Shown here one piece after another: positions 55,041 through 64,000 of a stretch of DNA of 64,000 bases; position 1 is the first letter of the stretch; the number at the start of each line of letters is the position of its first letter. This DNA is from Odiellus spinosus (Eukaryota; Arthropoda; Arachnida; Opiliones; Phalangiidae). The DNA lies in the NCBI GenBank assembly GCA_963920705.1, contig OY987226.1, positions 2,916,501 to 2,980,500 on the forward strand, read 5' to 3'. The translations under genes and the position numbers were made by a program. The notes beneath the pieces are model-generated. The model had not been told where the DNA came from and made no database searches. It saw only the letters and a program-made list of their open reading frames with translations.

Positions 55041-55151
55041 GTGAAAGTACTAAAAGTGAAGTTTTTATCATTTTTATCGAATGGCTATTGAGTAAAAGTT
55101 GAATTTATTACGTTAATTAAGGATAATGTTGGTACTAGAGGTACTTCCACG

Positions 55152-55325
55152 AGGAAGACCGCGCGAAAGCGACTATAGTGATATTTCAAAATTTTCGAAA
55201 ATGGTGATTATAAAATATGTATTTATACTGTCACTGAATATATATTTTGAATCATTTTTAACGATCTTTCCGAAAATGCTACTCAATTTCCATTCGTAGT
55301 TCATGACGTCATTTCAAATGTTATT
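55152..55325 (+). repeat. Interspersed repeat family V, long copy
   Basis: AAGACCGCGCGAAAGCGAC, AAAATGGTGATTATAAAAT, AATATATATTTTGAATC and CGATCTTTCCGAAAATGCTA in family order. Confidence 0.78.
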
Positions 55326-56230
55326 TTGTGACTAAGAGATGGTACCCAAAATCATTAAAAAAAAAACGTGAAATCTTTTGATGACACTGCGCAGCTAGTC
55401 GTTTGACTTTAATAATGATTTCTTTTAATTTTTAAAATATTAAAATTGAGTCTCAACCTAAAACTCATTTCCCCCCATGCTCCAATATTTGCCTGTTTTA
55501 ATTACGAAAGCGTCGTTGAAAAATTTATTAAAACAGTCAGCGCTTTGAAGGCGAAAATGGCCTTTAAAACCGACCGTTGGAGATATTGAAAATCCCCATC
55601 ACCGTACTATGTTGACATATATGATTAAAAGTACCATGGTTTTCAAATAATTAATTTAAAATCTTCTCCGGAAACCCGGACGGTTCATTTTGGAATATTT
55701 TCCCCTACTTTTTTTCTTTTTTTACACTTTTATCCTTTCAGCGTTGTCAAAGGCTTTGTTAAGGATATATTCGCTCTTAAATTTAAACCGTCACTATAGT
55801 GACGAGTGATAGGGGTTCGTGTTTGCTCGGATTATTATGCCAGAGGGTTGAAATCTGTCTTAGAAAAGTCCCGTATGTAAACAAGTCACTATTGCGTGAG
55901 AACACTGCGCCTTGTATGGCGAGTGATACTGTTACGCTATGAATTTGTTAATTCAACGTAACTTTGCAGCGTTATTAAAGATAGGGAAACCTCTTTTATA
56001 CTCCCATCATTAACATTTCTTGAATGATTTTGATTGGGTGCATGGACCATTTCACTACTTATCCTTGGGTGATATTACAAAACTAGTTTTAGTTTTAACT
56101 TCCATGCAGTTTAACATTGTATAATCAGTTAGTGGGTTATTCAATTTAAAGTGATAGTAACACGATCTGATCAAAATTATAATTGTCCAACTACTTAAAT
56201 TAATAAAAAAAAAAAATCTAGTTGCACCCA
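55326..56230. other. No recognised feature
   Basis: Unassigned; A-run near 56205-56214. No frame of interest. Confidence 0.4.
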
Positions 56231-56965
56231 CAGGGTTGCCACAGGTCAGGGAAAACTGGGAAAAGCCAGGGAATTTGAAAATGAACCAAAAACGTCGGGG
56301 GATTTTAAGATATTTTAAAAAGTCAGGGAATTTAAAGTAGCCACGAAATTACAATCATTATCTGCGGAAAAGATTCTCAGCTGACCGTGTCAGTTGTATA
56401 GATTAGAACAAAGATACGCCTGCAAAAAGTTTAACGAACGCGATTATGTAAAAAATAAAAGGTTAAATATTGGGTAGTATTAGCCGAAAAGGTCAGGGAA
56501 AATCGTTGGAAAAGGTTAGGGAAAATCGTTGGAAAAGGTTAGGGAAAATCGTTGGAAAAGGTTAGGGAAAATCGTTGGAAAAGGTTAGGGAAAATCGTTG
56601 GAAAAGGTTAGGGAAAATCGTTGGAAAAGGTTAGGGAAAATCGTTGGAAAAGGTTAGGGAAAATCGTTGGAAAAGGTTAGGGAAAATCGTTGGAAAAGGT
56701 TAGGGAAAATCGTTGGAAAAGGTTAGGGAAAATCGTTGGAAAAGGTCAGGGAAAATCGTTGGAAAAGGTCAGGGAAAATCGTTGGAAAAGGTCAGGGAAA
56801 ATCGTTGGAAAAGGTCAGGGAAAATCGTTGGAAAAGGTCAGGGAAAATCGTTGGAAAAGGTCAGGGAAAATCGTTGGAAAAGGTCAGGGAAAATCGTTGG
56901 AAAAGGTCAGGGAAAAACCTGGAAAAGTCAGGGAATTTGAATCTGAAAAAACTTTGGCAACCCTG
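56231..56965 (+). mobile_element. Family N element, copy 5, enlarged by an internal array
   Basis: CAGGGTTGCCACAGGTCAGG to TTGGCAACCCTG. The usual 300-320 bp element is here 735 bp because one internal 23-bp block is present 18 times (56491-56904). Ends and conserved core are otherwise normal. No target duplication seen (CACCCA versus TTTTAT). Confidence 0.9.
56491..56904 (+). repeat. 23-bp tandem array, 18 units, inside family N copy 5
   Basis: Unit GGTYAGGGAAAATCGTTGG plus AAAA, exact period throughout. Unit 1 has GGTCAGGG, units 2-11 GGTTAGGG, units 12-18 GGTCAGGG. The frames through it (131, 75 and 81 codons, EKVRENRWKR-like) are the three readings of the same unit and not genes. Confidence 0.97.
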
Positions 56966-57921
56966 TTTTATCTCTTACTAAGTTTAACATTAAGTATCAA
57001 TGCACCTAAGCTTTCTTTAGTTTGCAAACTTCTCTTGAGAAAAAATAATTCATACAAAAATGTAGATCGGTTGCATTTTGCGTAATTCTTTTTCTGGTGT
57101 GTGTGGGCGTATCGTGCCATTGAATTTATTAGAACCCCACCCACAGCCCCGCTGAAAGAGTGTCAAGAAAATGTCAATCAGAGGTATAGGCTGGACTTGC
57201 TGGCGAATTTTCTTAGAATTTTTTTTCTTGTGTGTCTTTCGATCCATGAAGAAATAAATTGTCCGCCAAGGATTTATCATCTATACGCTTGAAGTTTAGT
57301 TTGTATTAAAAAAAAAATTGTTCCCCGAGTCTGGGAAACTTGATTAAATTAGATAAAAATAATATTTTTCAGATATTTGAGTTCAAAAGGAACAGATTTT
57401 ATAACCATTCAGTCTCGTTAATAAGTTAGTTTAATAATAATTTAATTTAATCACCATGATATAGAAATTTTGGCTTCCATAGTTGATATTCTTACATAAA
57501 ATATATATATTATCAAAAGTGTATATCACTTTAAACCATATAAGTAAACAACGTCTGAAACTATTACATTTCATAGTTTAACAAGAGGTATCCAGATAAT
57601 CTGGCTAAACCTGGAGTGATGATCAATCGAGTACTCGGTAACCGCGTAAAAAATGTAAATGATTCTTACCCGCGCAAAAAAAATATATCAAAAAATAAAT
57701 AAATGTAGACAGGAGTCTTCGCGCCAGATGGCGCCAGGGACTCCAACCAGAGAGAGAAAACTCTCAACTGGGTGTAACACGAAAAATTTGCCTTTTTTTA
57801 GGAGCGACGCGAAAGGGAGTAAACGCGCTAAAAGCTACGTTCCTTCCCCCAACTACATCTGTATTTCGAGCTATCCTTCTATAACGTGTAGTGATGACGT
57901 CATCACTCCAATGAAAAATAC
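56966..57921. other. No recognised feature
   Basis: Opposing 63- and 76-codon frames near 57050-57292 show no motif. Otherwise AT-rich. Confidence 0.4.
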
Positions 57922-57928
57922 ATTTCAC

Positions 57929-58266
57929 CAGAAGCCGATGAAACCCTCCTTTGAAGTCTACTACTCTAATGATCCATATAGCGCTCCTCTCTGTATGGGT
58001 AAAATTCACAATTTTCCGAGATCGGAGGGGTCCTACTTCATACCCCCCTGTCTACGCAAAATTGGAAATTCTCTCTCTCCACAAACGACGACGTTTTTTT
58101 GACGAACTCCGAGGCTGCTAGAGATATTCGCTCGACGAACTCCCGCTTCGAAAATATCTACCGTTAGGAGGCGTACGAATCGCGCTTTTTGAAACTAACC
58201 CATACAGAGAGGGGTAGACAAGACCAGGGAGTAATAAACTTCAAAGGAGGGTTTCATTTACTTCTG
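57929..58266 (+). mobile_element. 7-bp-TSD MITE family A, copy 10
   Basis: Complete, 338 bp, right inverted repeat partly decayed (CATTTACTTCTG). Flanks ATTTCAC (57922-57928) and ATTTCTC (58267-58273) agree at six of seven. A 147-codon plus frame (57659-58102) merges unique sequence with the MITE and is not a gene. Confidence 0.92.
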
Positions 58267-58273
58267 ATTTCTC

Positions 58274-58760
58274 TAAATTTGCTTTGCACTTGCCTTTAAA
58301 ACTACTCCGCAACCAATTGTCTTCAGGCTTCGATTCCAAATAATATTAGAGAACTAGCTACTCTGTATATTTATATACGTATATATATAAATATGCAGTA
58401 TTAATAAGTCCTTCAATAAGGAGTAAGCAGGCCATACTCTAAAGATGTCGTACACTCGATATATTATTAAATTAATTATCTACCTTATAGACAAAGCGAC
58501 GGGGGGGGGGGGGGACTCTAAAACTATATCTCGGGATTAAAATTCGACTCTAGCGTCAATAGCGAGATTACGAATGAATGATAATTCCTATTAAATTTGC
58601 ATTCGTTTTAATCCCATGGATTGTGAGCGGCGAAACGAACGTTTGGGATATAATATAAATGCGCTTTAATAAGCCATTTGTGGATAATTACGAAGTTAAT
58701 TCTCGACTATTAAACTCTAGAAATTGAATCATTCCTATTCGTTCAGTTTTTTTTTTAACT
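58274..58760. other. No recognised feature; G-run
   Basis: Poly-G of 14 at 58501-58514. TATATATACG tracts near 58370. No gene. Confidence 0.45.
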
Positions 58761-58977
58761 AAAGCCGCGTTCGTACTAGTTACGCCTTGGAATCGATTTA
58801 AACCGTTTCAAAACCTTTCGCCGAAGTCGCGTGAACCGGAAACAGTCTTTTCTCAAAACGATTTGATTCGATTTCTCGAAACTGCTTCGGGAACCAGTTT
58901 CGATCGGCTGGTTTCAACAACCGATAGATGAAGCTACGTTAAATCGATTTATAATGATAATGCGTGAACGCCTGTTA
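58761..58977 (-). mobile_element. Family R element, uninterrupted partial copy
   Basis: AAGCCGCGTTCGTACTAG at one end; GAAACTGCTTCGGGAACCAG and CAACCGATAGATGAAGC inside; far end truncated after AATGCGTGAACGCC. It provides the empty site for the T insertion at 27131. Confidence 0.78.
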
Positions 58978-59286
58978 GGACGTTATAAGCGCTGCTGATT
59001 GCTGAAATAATATGATTGGTCCGATTTTTATTTACTATTTTTCAAATTTTACTTTCGCTATTCAATGGGAACGCATTTGAAATTAAATTTAAAACTGACG
59101 TCACAGGATTGAACCTTTTTTAAAAATAAACTAGGTTCTAAAGTTTGGTTAATATTGAATATAAATTAAGTTTAAAATTAAACCAATCAGATTAATCCAA
59201 CGTCTCCCACCTTCAACACTACATATTTCCCATTATGGTGTCGCCATCTGGCGACATTTTTAAAGAAACTCAATAGTGATATCTCT
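58978..59286. other. Decayed repeats
   Basis: AAGCGCTGCTGATTG with AATAATATGATTGG resembles 28785-28820. TCAATGGGAACGCATTTGAA with AAACTGACGTCACAGG resembles the right end of W. Confidence 0.45.
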
Positions 59287-59293
59287 GTTGAAC

Positions 59294-59574
59294 CAAGGAG
59301 GATTAGACAAGGAGAGGAAATGTGGGGCTGCGTTGAGTTAGAGAGAGAAGAGCCAACCTCCCACTCGGGTGGAAAGGGGGGATAGGAAATTCTCGAGGTA
59401 AACTGTTGTCACGTGGTCGCTAGCTAGCGCGTCTCATAAAGGATTCGTTTTACCCACGCGACAACATTTTACCACGAAACGTCTCTACCCCCGTCCTCCC
59501 AGAGTGGGAGTTTAGGCCGACGCAGTAGGAACCGCGCCGTCCCCACATTTCTTCTCCTTGTCTAATCCTCCTTG
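59294..59574 (+). mobile_element. 7-bp-TSD MITE family B, copy 3
   Basis: 281 bp with ends CAAGGAGGATTAGACAAGGA and the complement TCTAATCCTCCTTG; both ends carry matching substitutions relative to copies 1 and 2. Perfect duplications GTTGAAC (59287-59293 and 59575-59581). Confidence 0.95.
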
Positions 59575-59581
59575 GTTGAAC

Positions 59582-60301
59582 GAATGAAATAATATTCTTT
59601 GGGAGAATTTACCCACATATACGCTGAAATTCAAACCTAACTTCAAAGTTTAAATTAAATTTAAATCTATTTCTTTTGTATTTCTTAGTTCTCTTTAATG
59701 AATATATATTTGAATTGCAAGAAAATTAGTATATTTTAATTTAAATCCGAGGGTATTCTTTTGAAGCAAATACATTTTAAAGGTAATGAATTTTTTTACC
59801 ACTCCTCGCTGTTCAAAGATTTGAAAAACTCGGGTTTTTTTTTTTTCGTGACTCTTGATAAATAACATAGGTACTGAATTTCATCGTATATATTAAAAAA
59901 AAAAAAGTTAAAGTACCCTTTAGAAATTAATTTAAAAGCGATTTAAAATGAAAAGAAGTCTTTCTTCTAGAGCATATTCTATTATATTTGCATATTATCC
60001 TACCTTTCTTTCTAGAAAAAGACTTAAATAGAAATCTTAAGGAATTAATTGAAATACGAATCTCTTTTCTAAATCCCTGGTTCCCCAAAATCAGAGCGAA
60101 TAAAAAAAAAGATTAAAAAAAAAAAAAAAAAAAACAAAGCTTGAATATCTTCCATTTTATTTCTGATGGAAGTCTTTTAATTAAAAATTCCAAGAACCTT
60201 AGTATATATAAATATATATTATCCAAATTACTTAAATTTAAAAAGACAGTATAGCAAATATTTGATCTTAAATCAAAGGTATAGTAGAAATAAATAAAGT
60301 A
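59582..60301. other. No recognised feature; homopolymers
   Basis: T-run near 59837-59847 and A-run near 60115-60134. Very AT-rich, no gene. Confidence 0.45.
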
Positions 60302-60789
60302 ATTTTCCTTCCTTAAAATACCAAAATTCAAAGCAAATATTAAATTATGCAAATTTGGGGTCTTTTTTAAATATACTCCAAAATTGAAATCATCATTAGA
60401 TTTAAGCGCGTTTAAATATTAAAATTTGAAAATTCATTTTACTAAAAAATAATAATTTAAATTTAAACAGGGTTACCACAGGTCCTGGGAAAAGTCAGGG
60501 AATTTGAAAATTAACCAAAAAAGTCGGGGAATTTTAATATCTTTCAAGAAGCCAGGAAATTTCAATCATTATCCGCGGAAAAGATTCTCAGCTGACGGCG
60601 TGTCAGTTGTATAGATTAGAACAAAGATACGCCTGCAACAAAGTTTGGCGAACGCGATTATATAAAAAAAATAAAAGATTAAAAATTGGGTAGTATTAGC
60701 TGAAACGGTCTGGGAAAATCGTTGGAAAAGGTCAGGGAAAACCTGGAAAAGTCATGGAATTTGAATCTGAAAAAACTATGGCAACCCTG
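60302..60789 (+). repeat. Duplicated segment, partner at 48560-49046
   Basis: Carries the same flank (CCTTAAAATACC, TTTGGGGTCTTTTTTAAATA, TTTAAGCGCGTTTAAATATT) and the N element that follows. Confidence 0.85.
60468..60789 (+). mobile_element. Family N element, copy 6
   Basis: CAGGGTTACCACAGGTCC to TATGGCAACCCTG, 322 bp, with one AAAATCGTTGG block (no expansion). Core GCTGACGGCGTGTCAGTTG has a 3-bp insertion. Confidence 0.86.
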
Positions 60790-61383
60790 AAATAATATTT
60801 TTAATAATAATTTTACATTTCACCTTCCCTTTGAAATAAATGACGTGGATTTCCTTCTTAAACTCGACCACCATGCAGTACCGGCTAATATCACTTTCTA
60901 CACTACACTATATAATATATCAAACCCCAAAAAGCTTTTTGAATAAGTATATTTTTTTATACACAAGGTTATGTAGGATTAAGCCTAGCCAATATCCCTT
61001 AGGGGCCTATTGGCACCGCCGTTATATTGCTTTTTGGCAACTAGTCGCGTGCGCCCGTTATTATCTAAATCCTCCTTTAGGCCGCAACAGAGACTCGGCC
61101 TTAAGCCTTGGCTTTTTTTTTTTTTTTTTTTTTCACGCCTATATGCCTACATTTGCGTCGTCTACACCTCCTTACTCATCTACTTTTCGCCTAGGTATTT
61201 GCCAAAAGCGTGGGGCTTAAAATGGAGACGCAAAGTTGAGCAAACAAGAGCTATAGTGGCGGCTTAAAAATCGGTGGGATCCTTTGGGCCGTTTAGTGTT
61301 AAGTTCCGTTTTCATGGAGATTGGGAATGTTACGTTTTGAGGTGTTTTAAACCCCGTCAGAATAATTTCATTATAATTAATGA
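60790..61383. other. Unassigned sequence with a 126-codon open frame
   Basis: A plus-strand frame 60840-61220 crosses a T-run at about 61112-61132 that would encode seven Phe. The downstream part is moderately GC-rich. No motif; low-confidence non-gene. Confidence 0.35.
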
Positions 61384-61390
61384 CTCTTCG

Positions 61391-61641
61391 CAATAATCCA
61401 TTCAGGTTCCATAAGAATATGGTAGCATAGCTTTAGCCTCTGGTACCATCCTCCCAAACTTTGTAACAAAAGTTCGTCCGCAATTTTCGCGACATTTGTA
61501 CGCTTAGATCTTTTTTCGGTCGGCTCCATTTTTATTACCCCAAATCGATTCGAAGCGGACGAACTTTTGCTACAAAGTTTGGGAGGATGGTTATTGAATC
61601 GCGGCCCTCCCATATTCTTATGGAACCTGAATGAATTCTTG
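61391..61641 (-). mobile_element. 7-bp-TSD MITE family C, copy 3
   Basis: Reverse-oriented and shorter (251 bp); the spacer between the two arms is reduced, leaving an almost continuous hairpin. Ends CAATAATCCATTCAGG and CCTGAATGAATTCTTG, perfect duplications CTCTTCG (61384-61390 and 61642-61648). Confidence 0.94.
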
Positions 61642-61648
61642 CTCTTCG

Positions 61649-62481
61649 TTAATGACTTCATTATATCTCGATTGAAATAAAAATGAGCCTTGATTCAGGG
61701 GCTGTCGTACTAATGTACTTCCTATGAGCGCCTGTAGAAATGTTCGAGTAGCAGTACGTTCTAGTACACGGCGAAGCTCCTCTACAGGAGATAATTTTTT
61801 CAGCGTCATTAAGCGCTTGAAACTCTAAGAATTCCGCATTTAAAATCGCATAAATTCAAACAAATCATTTTTCGAGTACCGGTAAATTACTGTGAAGCGT
61901 TAAATTACCTCGTAATCTACCAATTTCCAAAATTTCGGTAATTTAGGTTATATAACGAGATATATATCAAGTTATTTTTGTTACCAGAGCATGCAAACGC
62001 GTCTTTCTGGGTCTGAGAAAAACTTAAAAAAAGAAGCGGTTATGTAAAAAAGAAAAAAAGATTCAAATACTATAGCCAGACTCGCTAAGTACTTCCGGAT
62101 AATGTTGTTTGGTTTCAAAGCTTCCTTTTTTTCGTCGAGTCTATTCCTAAAGCATCCTGCTTCTTTTTTTTTATTATTTTATTTGAGCCAAATTAATTTC
62201 CTTAGGCGACGAAAGACACGCGCCTCCTTTTTATCGCGACTTGATCGTTGTTGAATAATTTTTTCGCTTTTTATACGCTAGATATTTGGGGATTTTTACG
62301 GCTTTTTTCATTGGCTGTGAGCGCAATAGGTACATAATAGGTGTGGGGGATTAAACCTTCTTAAAACCGCATGAGTTGGTGTCATTAATTAGTGGTACCT
62401 AGCGGTAAAAAACGCGTTAAGCCTTGAAATAAAATTTGATAATATTCAATCCTATATTTCTGTAAATGTGGAAGCCCTGAA
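61649..62481. other. Unassigned; one small shared motif
   Basis: TATGAGCGCCTGTAGAAATG near 61723-61745 with CTACAGGAG near 61792 recalls 33977-34045. No gene. Confidence 0.4.
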
Positions 62482-62487
62482 CTATAG

Positions 62488-62945
62488 CAGGGTGACCACT
62501 TTTCCTATATATTTCCTATTTTTTTCCTATATTTTCACCTCCTTCCTATAATCTCCTATAATATAATGGCAATTCCTATAATCTCCTATATTTCTACTCC
62601 AAATCTCTAGTTAAGGGTAAAGTTCTAAATCATACTGTCAGCTGTGGCTGTATAAGATTATTTTAGCTTAACTGTACATTTTCGAATTAAAATAGTCTGT
62701 AAAATTCCATACTATTTAAGCTATTGGATCGTATTAATACCGTGTTTAAACCGGTGGCGAGAGTTGTGACGCGATAATAAACATGCTTCCTACTTTTAAT
62801 TAATTATTTTCCTATTTTATCATATATTTTCCACTTATTTCTTCCTATTTTATCCTATATTTTACGTAAAATCCTTCCTATATTTTCCTATATTTCGCGA
62901 AGAAATTTCCTATATAGGATTTTCAAATTTTCAGTGGTCACCCTG
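62488..62945 (+). mobile_element. CCTATA-rich element with CAGGGTGACCAC ends, copy 2
   Basis: 458 bp, ends CAGGGTGACCACT and AGTGGTCACCCTG, perfect 6-bp duplications CTATAG (62482-62487 and 62946-62951). Interior (CATACTGTCAGCTGTGGCTG, CCGTGTTTAAACCGGTGGCG) is close to 34223-34652. It carries additional TTTCCTATATTT repeats relative to that copy. Confidence 0.93.
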
Positions 62946-62951
62946 CTATAG

Positions 62952-63097
62952 CTCTAATTTTATCGTGAAGAGTATTATACTATATACATTTTTGTGGAAA
63001 TGGGAACAAAAAATAGAACACACATCGTATTTCTTCGACGTTCAGAAGAGAGCGAGAGGTTGGAAACAAACCTCCAACAATCGAATTTGTGGTCGTC
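62952..63097. other. No recognised feature
   Basis: Short spacer. A 76-codon plus frame starts here (62994-63224) opposite the exon candidate; neither is firm. Confidence 0.35.
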
Positions 63098-63230
63098 CTA
63101 CTGGCTAGATGATTTCACATATCCCCTGGTTGGTCCTTTTTTTTTCTTGGAATTCGTATCACCCTCCCTGGCTGTCATGACCTCTGTGGCGTTGTCTTCA
63201 TCTGTCAAGCCACTTCTGACATAGTGAGAC
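63098..63230 (-). CDS. Possible terminal exon, unknown product
   Basis: On the minus strand, a pyrimidine-rich tract and CTCACTATGTCAG could act as a 3-prime splice site near 63218-63230. The frame that follows reads SGLTDEDNATEVMTAREGD, then a basic KKKKGPTRG stretch, and stops at 63098. Composition is GC-richer and more codon-like than neighbouring DNA. No ATG is needed if this is an internal or terminal exon, but no partner exon is seen and no family is recognised. Confidence 0.18.
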
Positions 63231-64000
63231 CCAAAAGAAACGGACGGGAAAATGCTCGCTTCCCCTAACCCAACCCTATATTTTTTCACTGAAATTTGCT
63301 ACCAAAAGATATAGATATAACACGGCGTAACTCGATTACTATCATATTCCATGGTTTTCAGCTTTAACTTTAGTACAGTTTCGTCTTGAAAACTCTATCT
63401 GTTCATAATCAGTTGAAAATTGCATTAGGTTGAAAGCTATAGTCCATTCTATCTCTAATATATCTGTAGAAGGAAATAAAGGATAGACTAACATTGTATT
63501 TGATAATGTCTTAAATTGGTTTTCCAACTGTTCAGAAATTTTCAACGAAACTTGGTGCCGAAACCCGGGGTTGAAGTGAAGGAAATCTTACGTCTTACAA
63601 AAACTATGATACCTTGCGTTAAATTTGGTACACTTTCGACTTGATAATCGCTATAAATTCCCATTATTTCGAGACTTTAGCTACCCATATCATCTTTATT
63701 TCGTTCATTGCTTACTAAGCAATAGAGTGATAGGCAGGGTTAAAGAAAAGATGGTAGTCTTCTCATCCATTTCTCCTAGAAGCTTTCTATAAATTTCTTC
63801 CAATCTATCCAGATCATTGAACATACAATACAATGCACTAAAATTTGAAACTTCTCCTTTTAATTCAATGCAAAAATTAATCCATTTTTTTTGTACAATT
63901 CAGACAAAAACACTTCCTGAATATGTTATGTAAACGTTTCTTATTTTTAGTAGCAGATTGAATAAAAATTAAGTTGAGTTTTCACCCTCCCTTTATCAAA
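63231..64000. other. No recognised feature
   Basis: AT-rich sequence to the window end. The last bases (CACCCTCCCTTTATC) look like a decayed family K-type terminus but cannot be judged at the edge. Confidence 0.4.

Noticed and set aside
56514-56743. TTAGGG occurrences suggesting telomeric repeats
   Set aside because: TTAGGG appears once per 23-bp unit as a C-to-T variant of TCAGGG; the unit is a transposon piece, not a 6-bp telomere repeat.
56491-57085. Repeated Glu/Lys/Arg proteins of 75-131 residues
   Set aside because: They are the readings of an 18-unit 23-bp array inside a family N element; period 23 rotates frames and no conserved start or domain exists.
60840-61220. 126-codon plus-strand gene
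   Set aside because: Interrupted by a homopolymer T-run encoding consecutive Phe, with no domain and poor codon balance.

Overview
This 64 kb window looks like intergenic DNA from an AT-rich eukaryotic nuclear genome, most likely an invertebrate animal. That placement is an inference from high A+T, CpG that is not obviously depleted, eukaryote-type miniature DNA transposons and many satellite arrays. I cannot name a species. I recognise no protein-coding gene, no rRNA and no convincing tRNA. The open frames are short, A/T-driven or lie inside repeats, except for two weak, GC-richer open stretches (about 32845-33060 and 63098-63230, minus strand) kept as low-confidence exon candidates.

Most of what can be read is repeats. 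Non-autonomous DNA transposons (MITEs) occur throughout. (1) Four unrelated-looking families all have CA...TG termini and 7-bp target duplications fitting NTNNNAN: family A (ten copies of about 340 bp), family B (three copies of about 290 bp), family C (three copies) and family D (one copy). (2) A group of TTAA-flanked elements with AGGG termini resembles the T2/Kolobok type. (3) Three CAGGG-type families include two with CCTATA-rich interiors and 6-bp duplications, and a GGTCAGGGAAAA-rich family N. (4) Two small hAT-like MITEs have 8-bp duplications. (5) Several further inverted-repeat families, R, T, S, W and V, are present; some are hosts for other insertions.

There are six substantial tandem arrays: 22 bp x 31 (10.2-10.8 kb), about 37 bp x 24 (19.9-20.7 kb), 148 bp x 5 (38.2-39.0 kb), a CGCGCG-containing 19/21/23-bp minisatellite with 680-800 bp higher-order units (43.5-45.9 kb), 28 bp x about 36 (49.7-50.7 kb) and 23 bp x 18 (56.5-56.9 kb). 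Three of them grow out of, or abut, interspersed elements: the CGCGCG array at the end of a V copy, the 23-bp array inside an N element, and the 28-bp array beside an S end. This suggests that local amplification of transposon sequence is a recurrent source of satellites here.

Insertion order can be read at several sites: T inside R (twice), a TTAA element inside T, a 6-bp-duplication element inside a TTAA element, and an 8-bp hAT MITE inside an R element that itself lies between TA-flanked CAGGGTGTTTA ends. The most interesting signals are the shared 7-bp target rule of four families, the element-to-satellite transitions, the 63-bp perfect palindrome at 24216-24278, and the doubled hairpin at 7108-7204.
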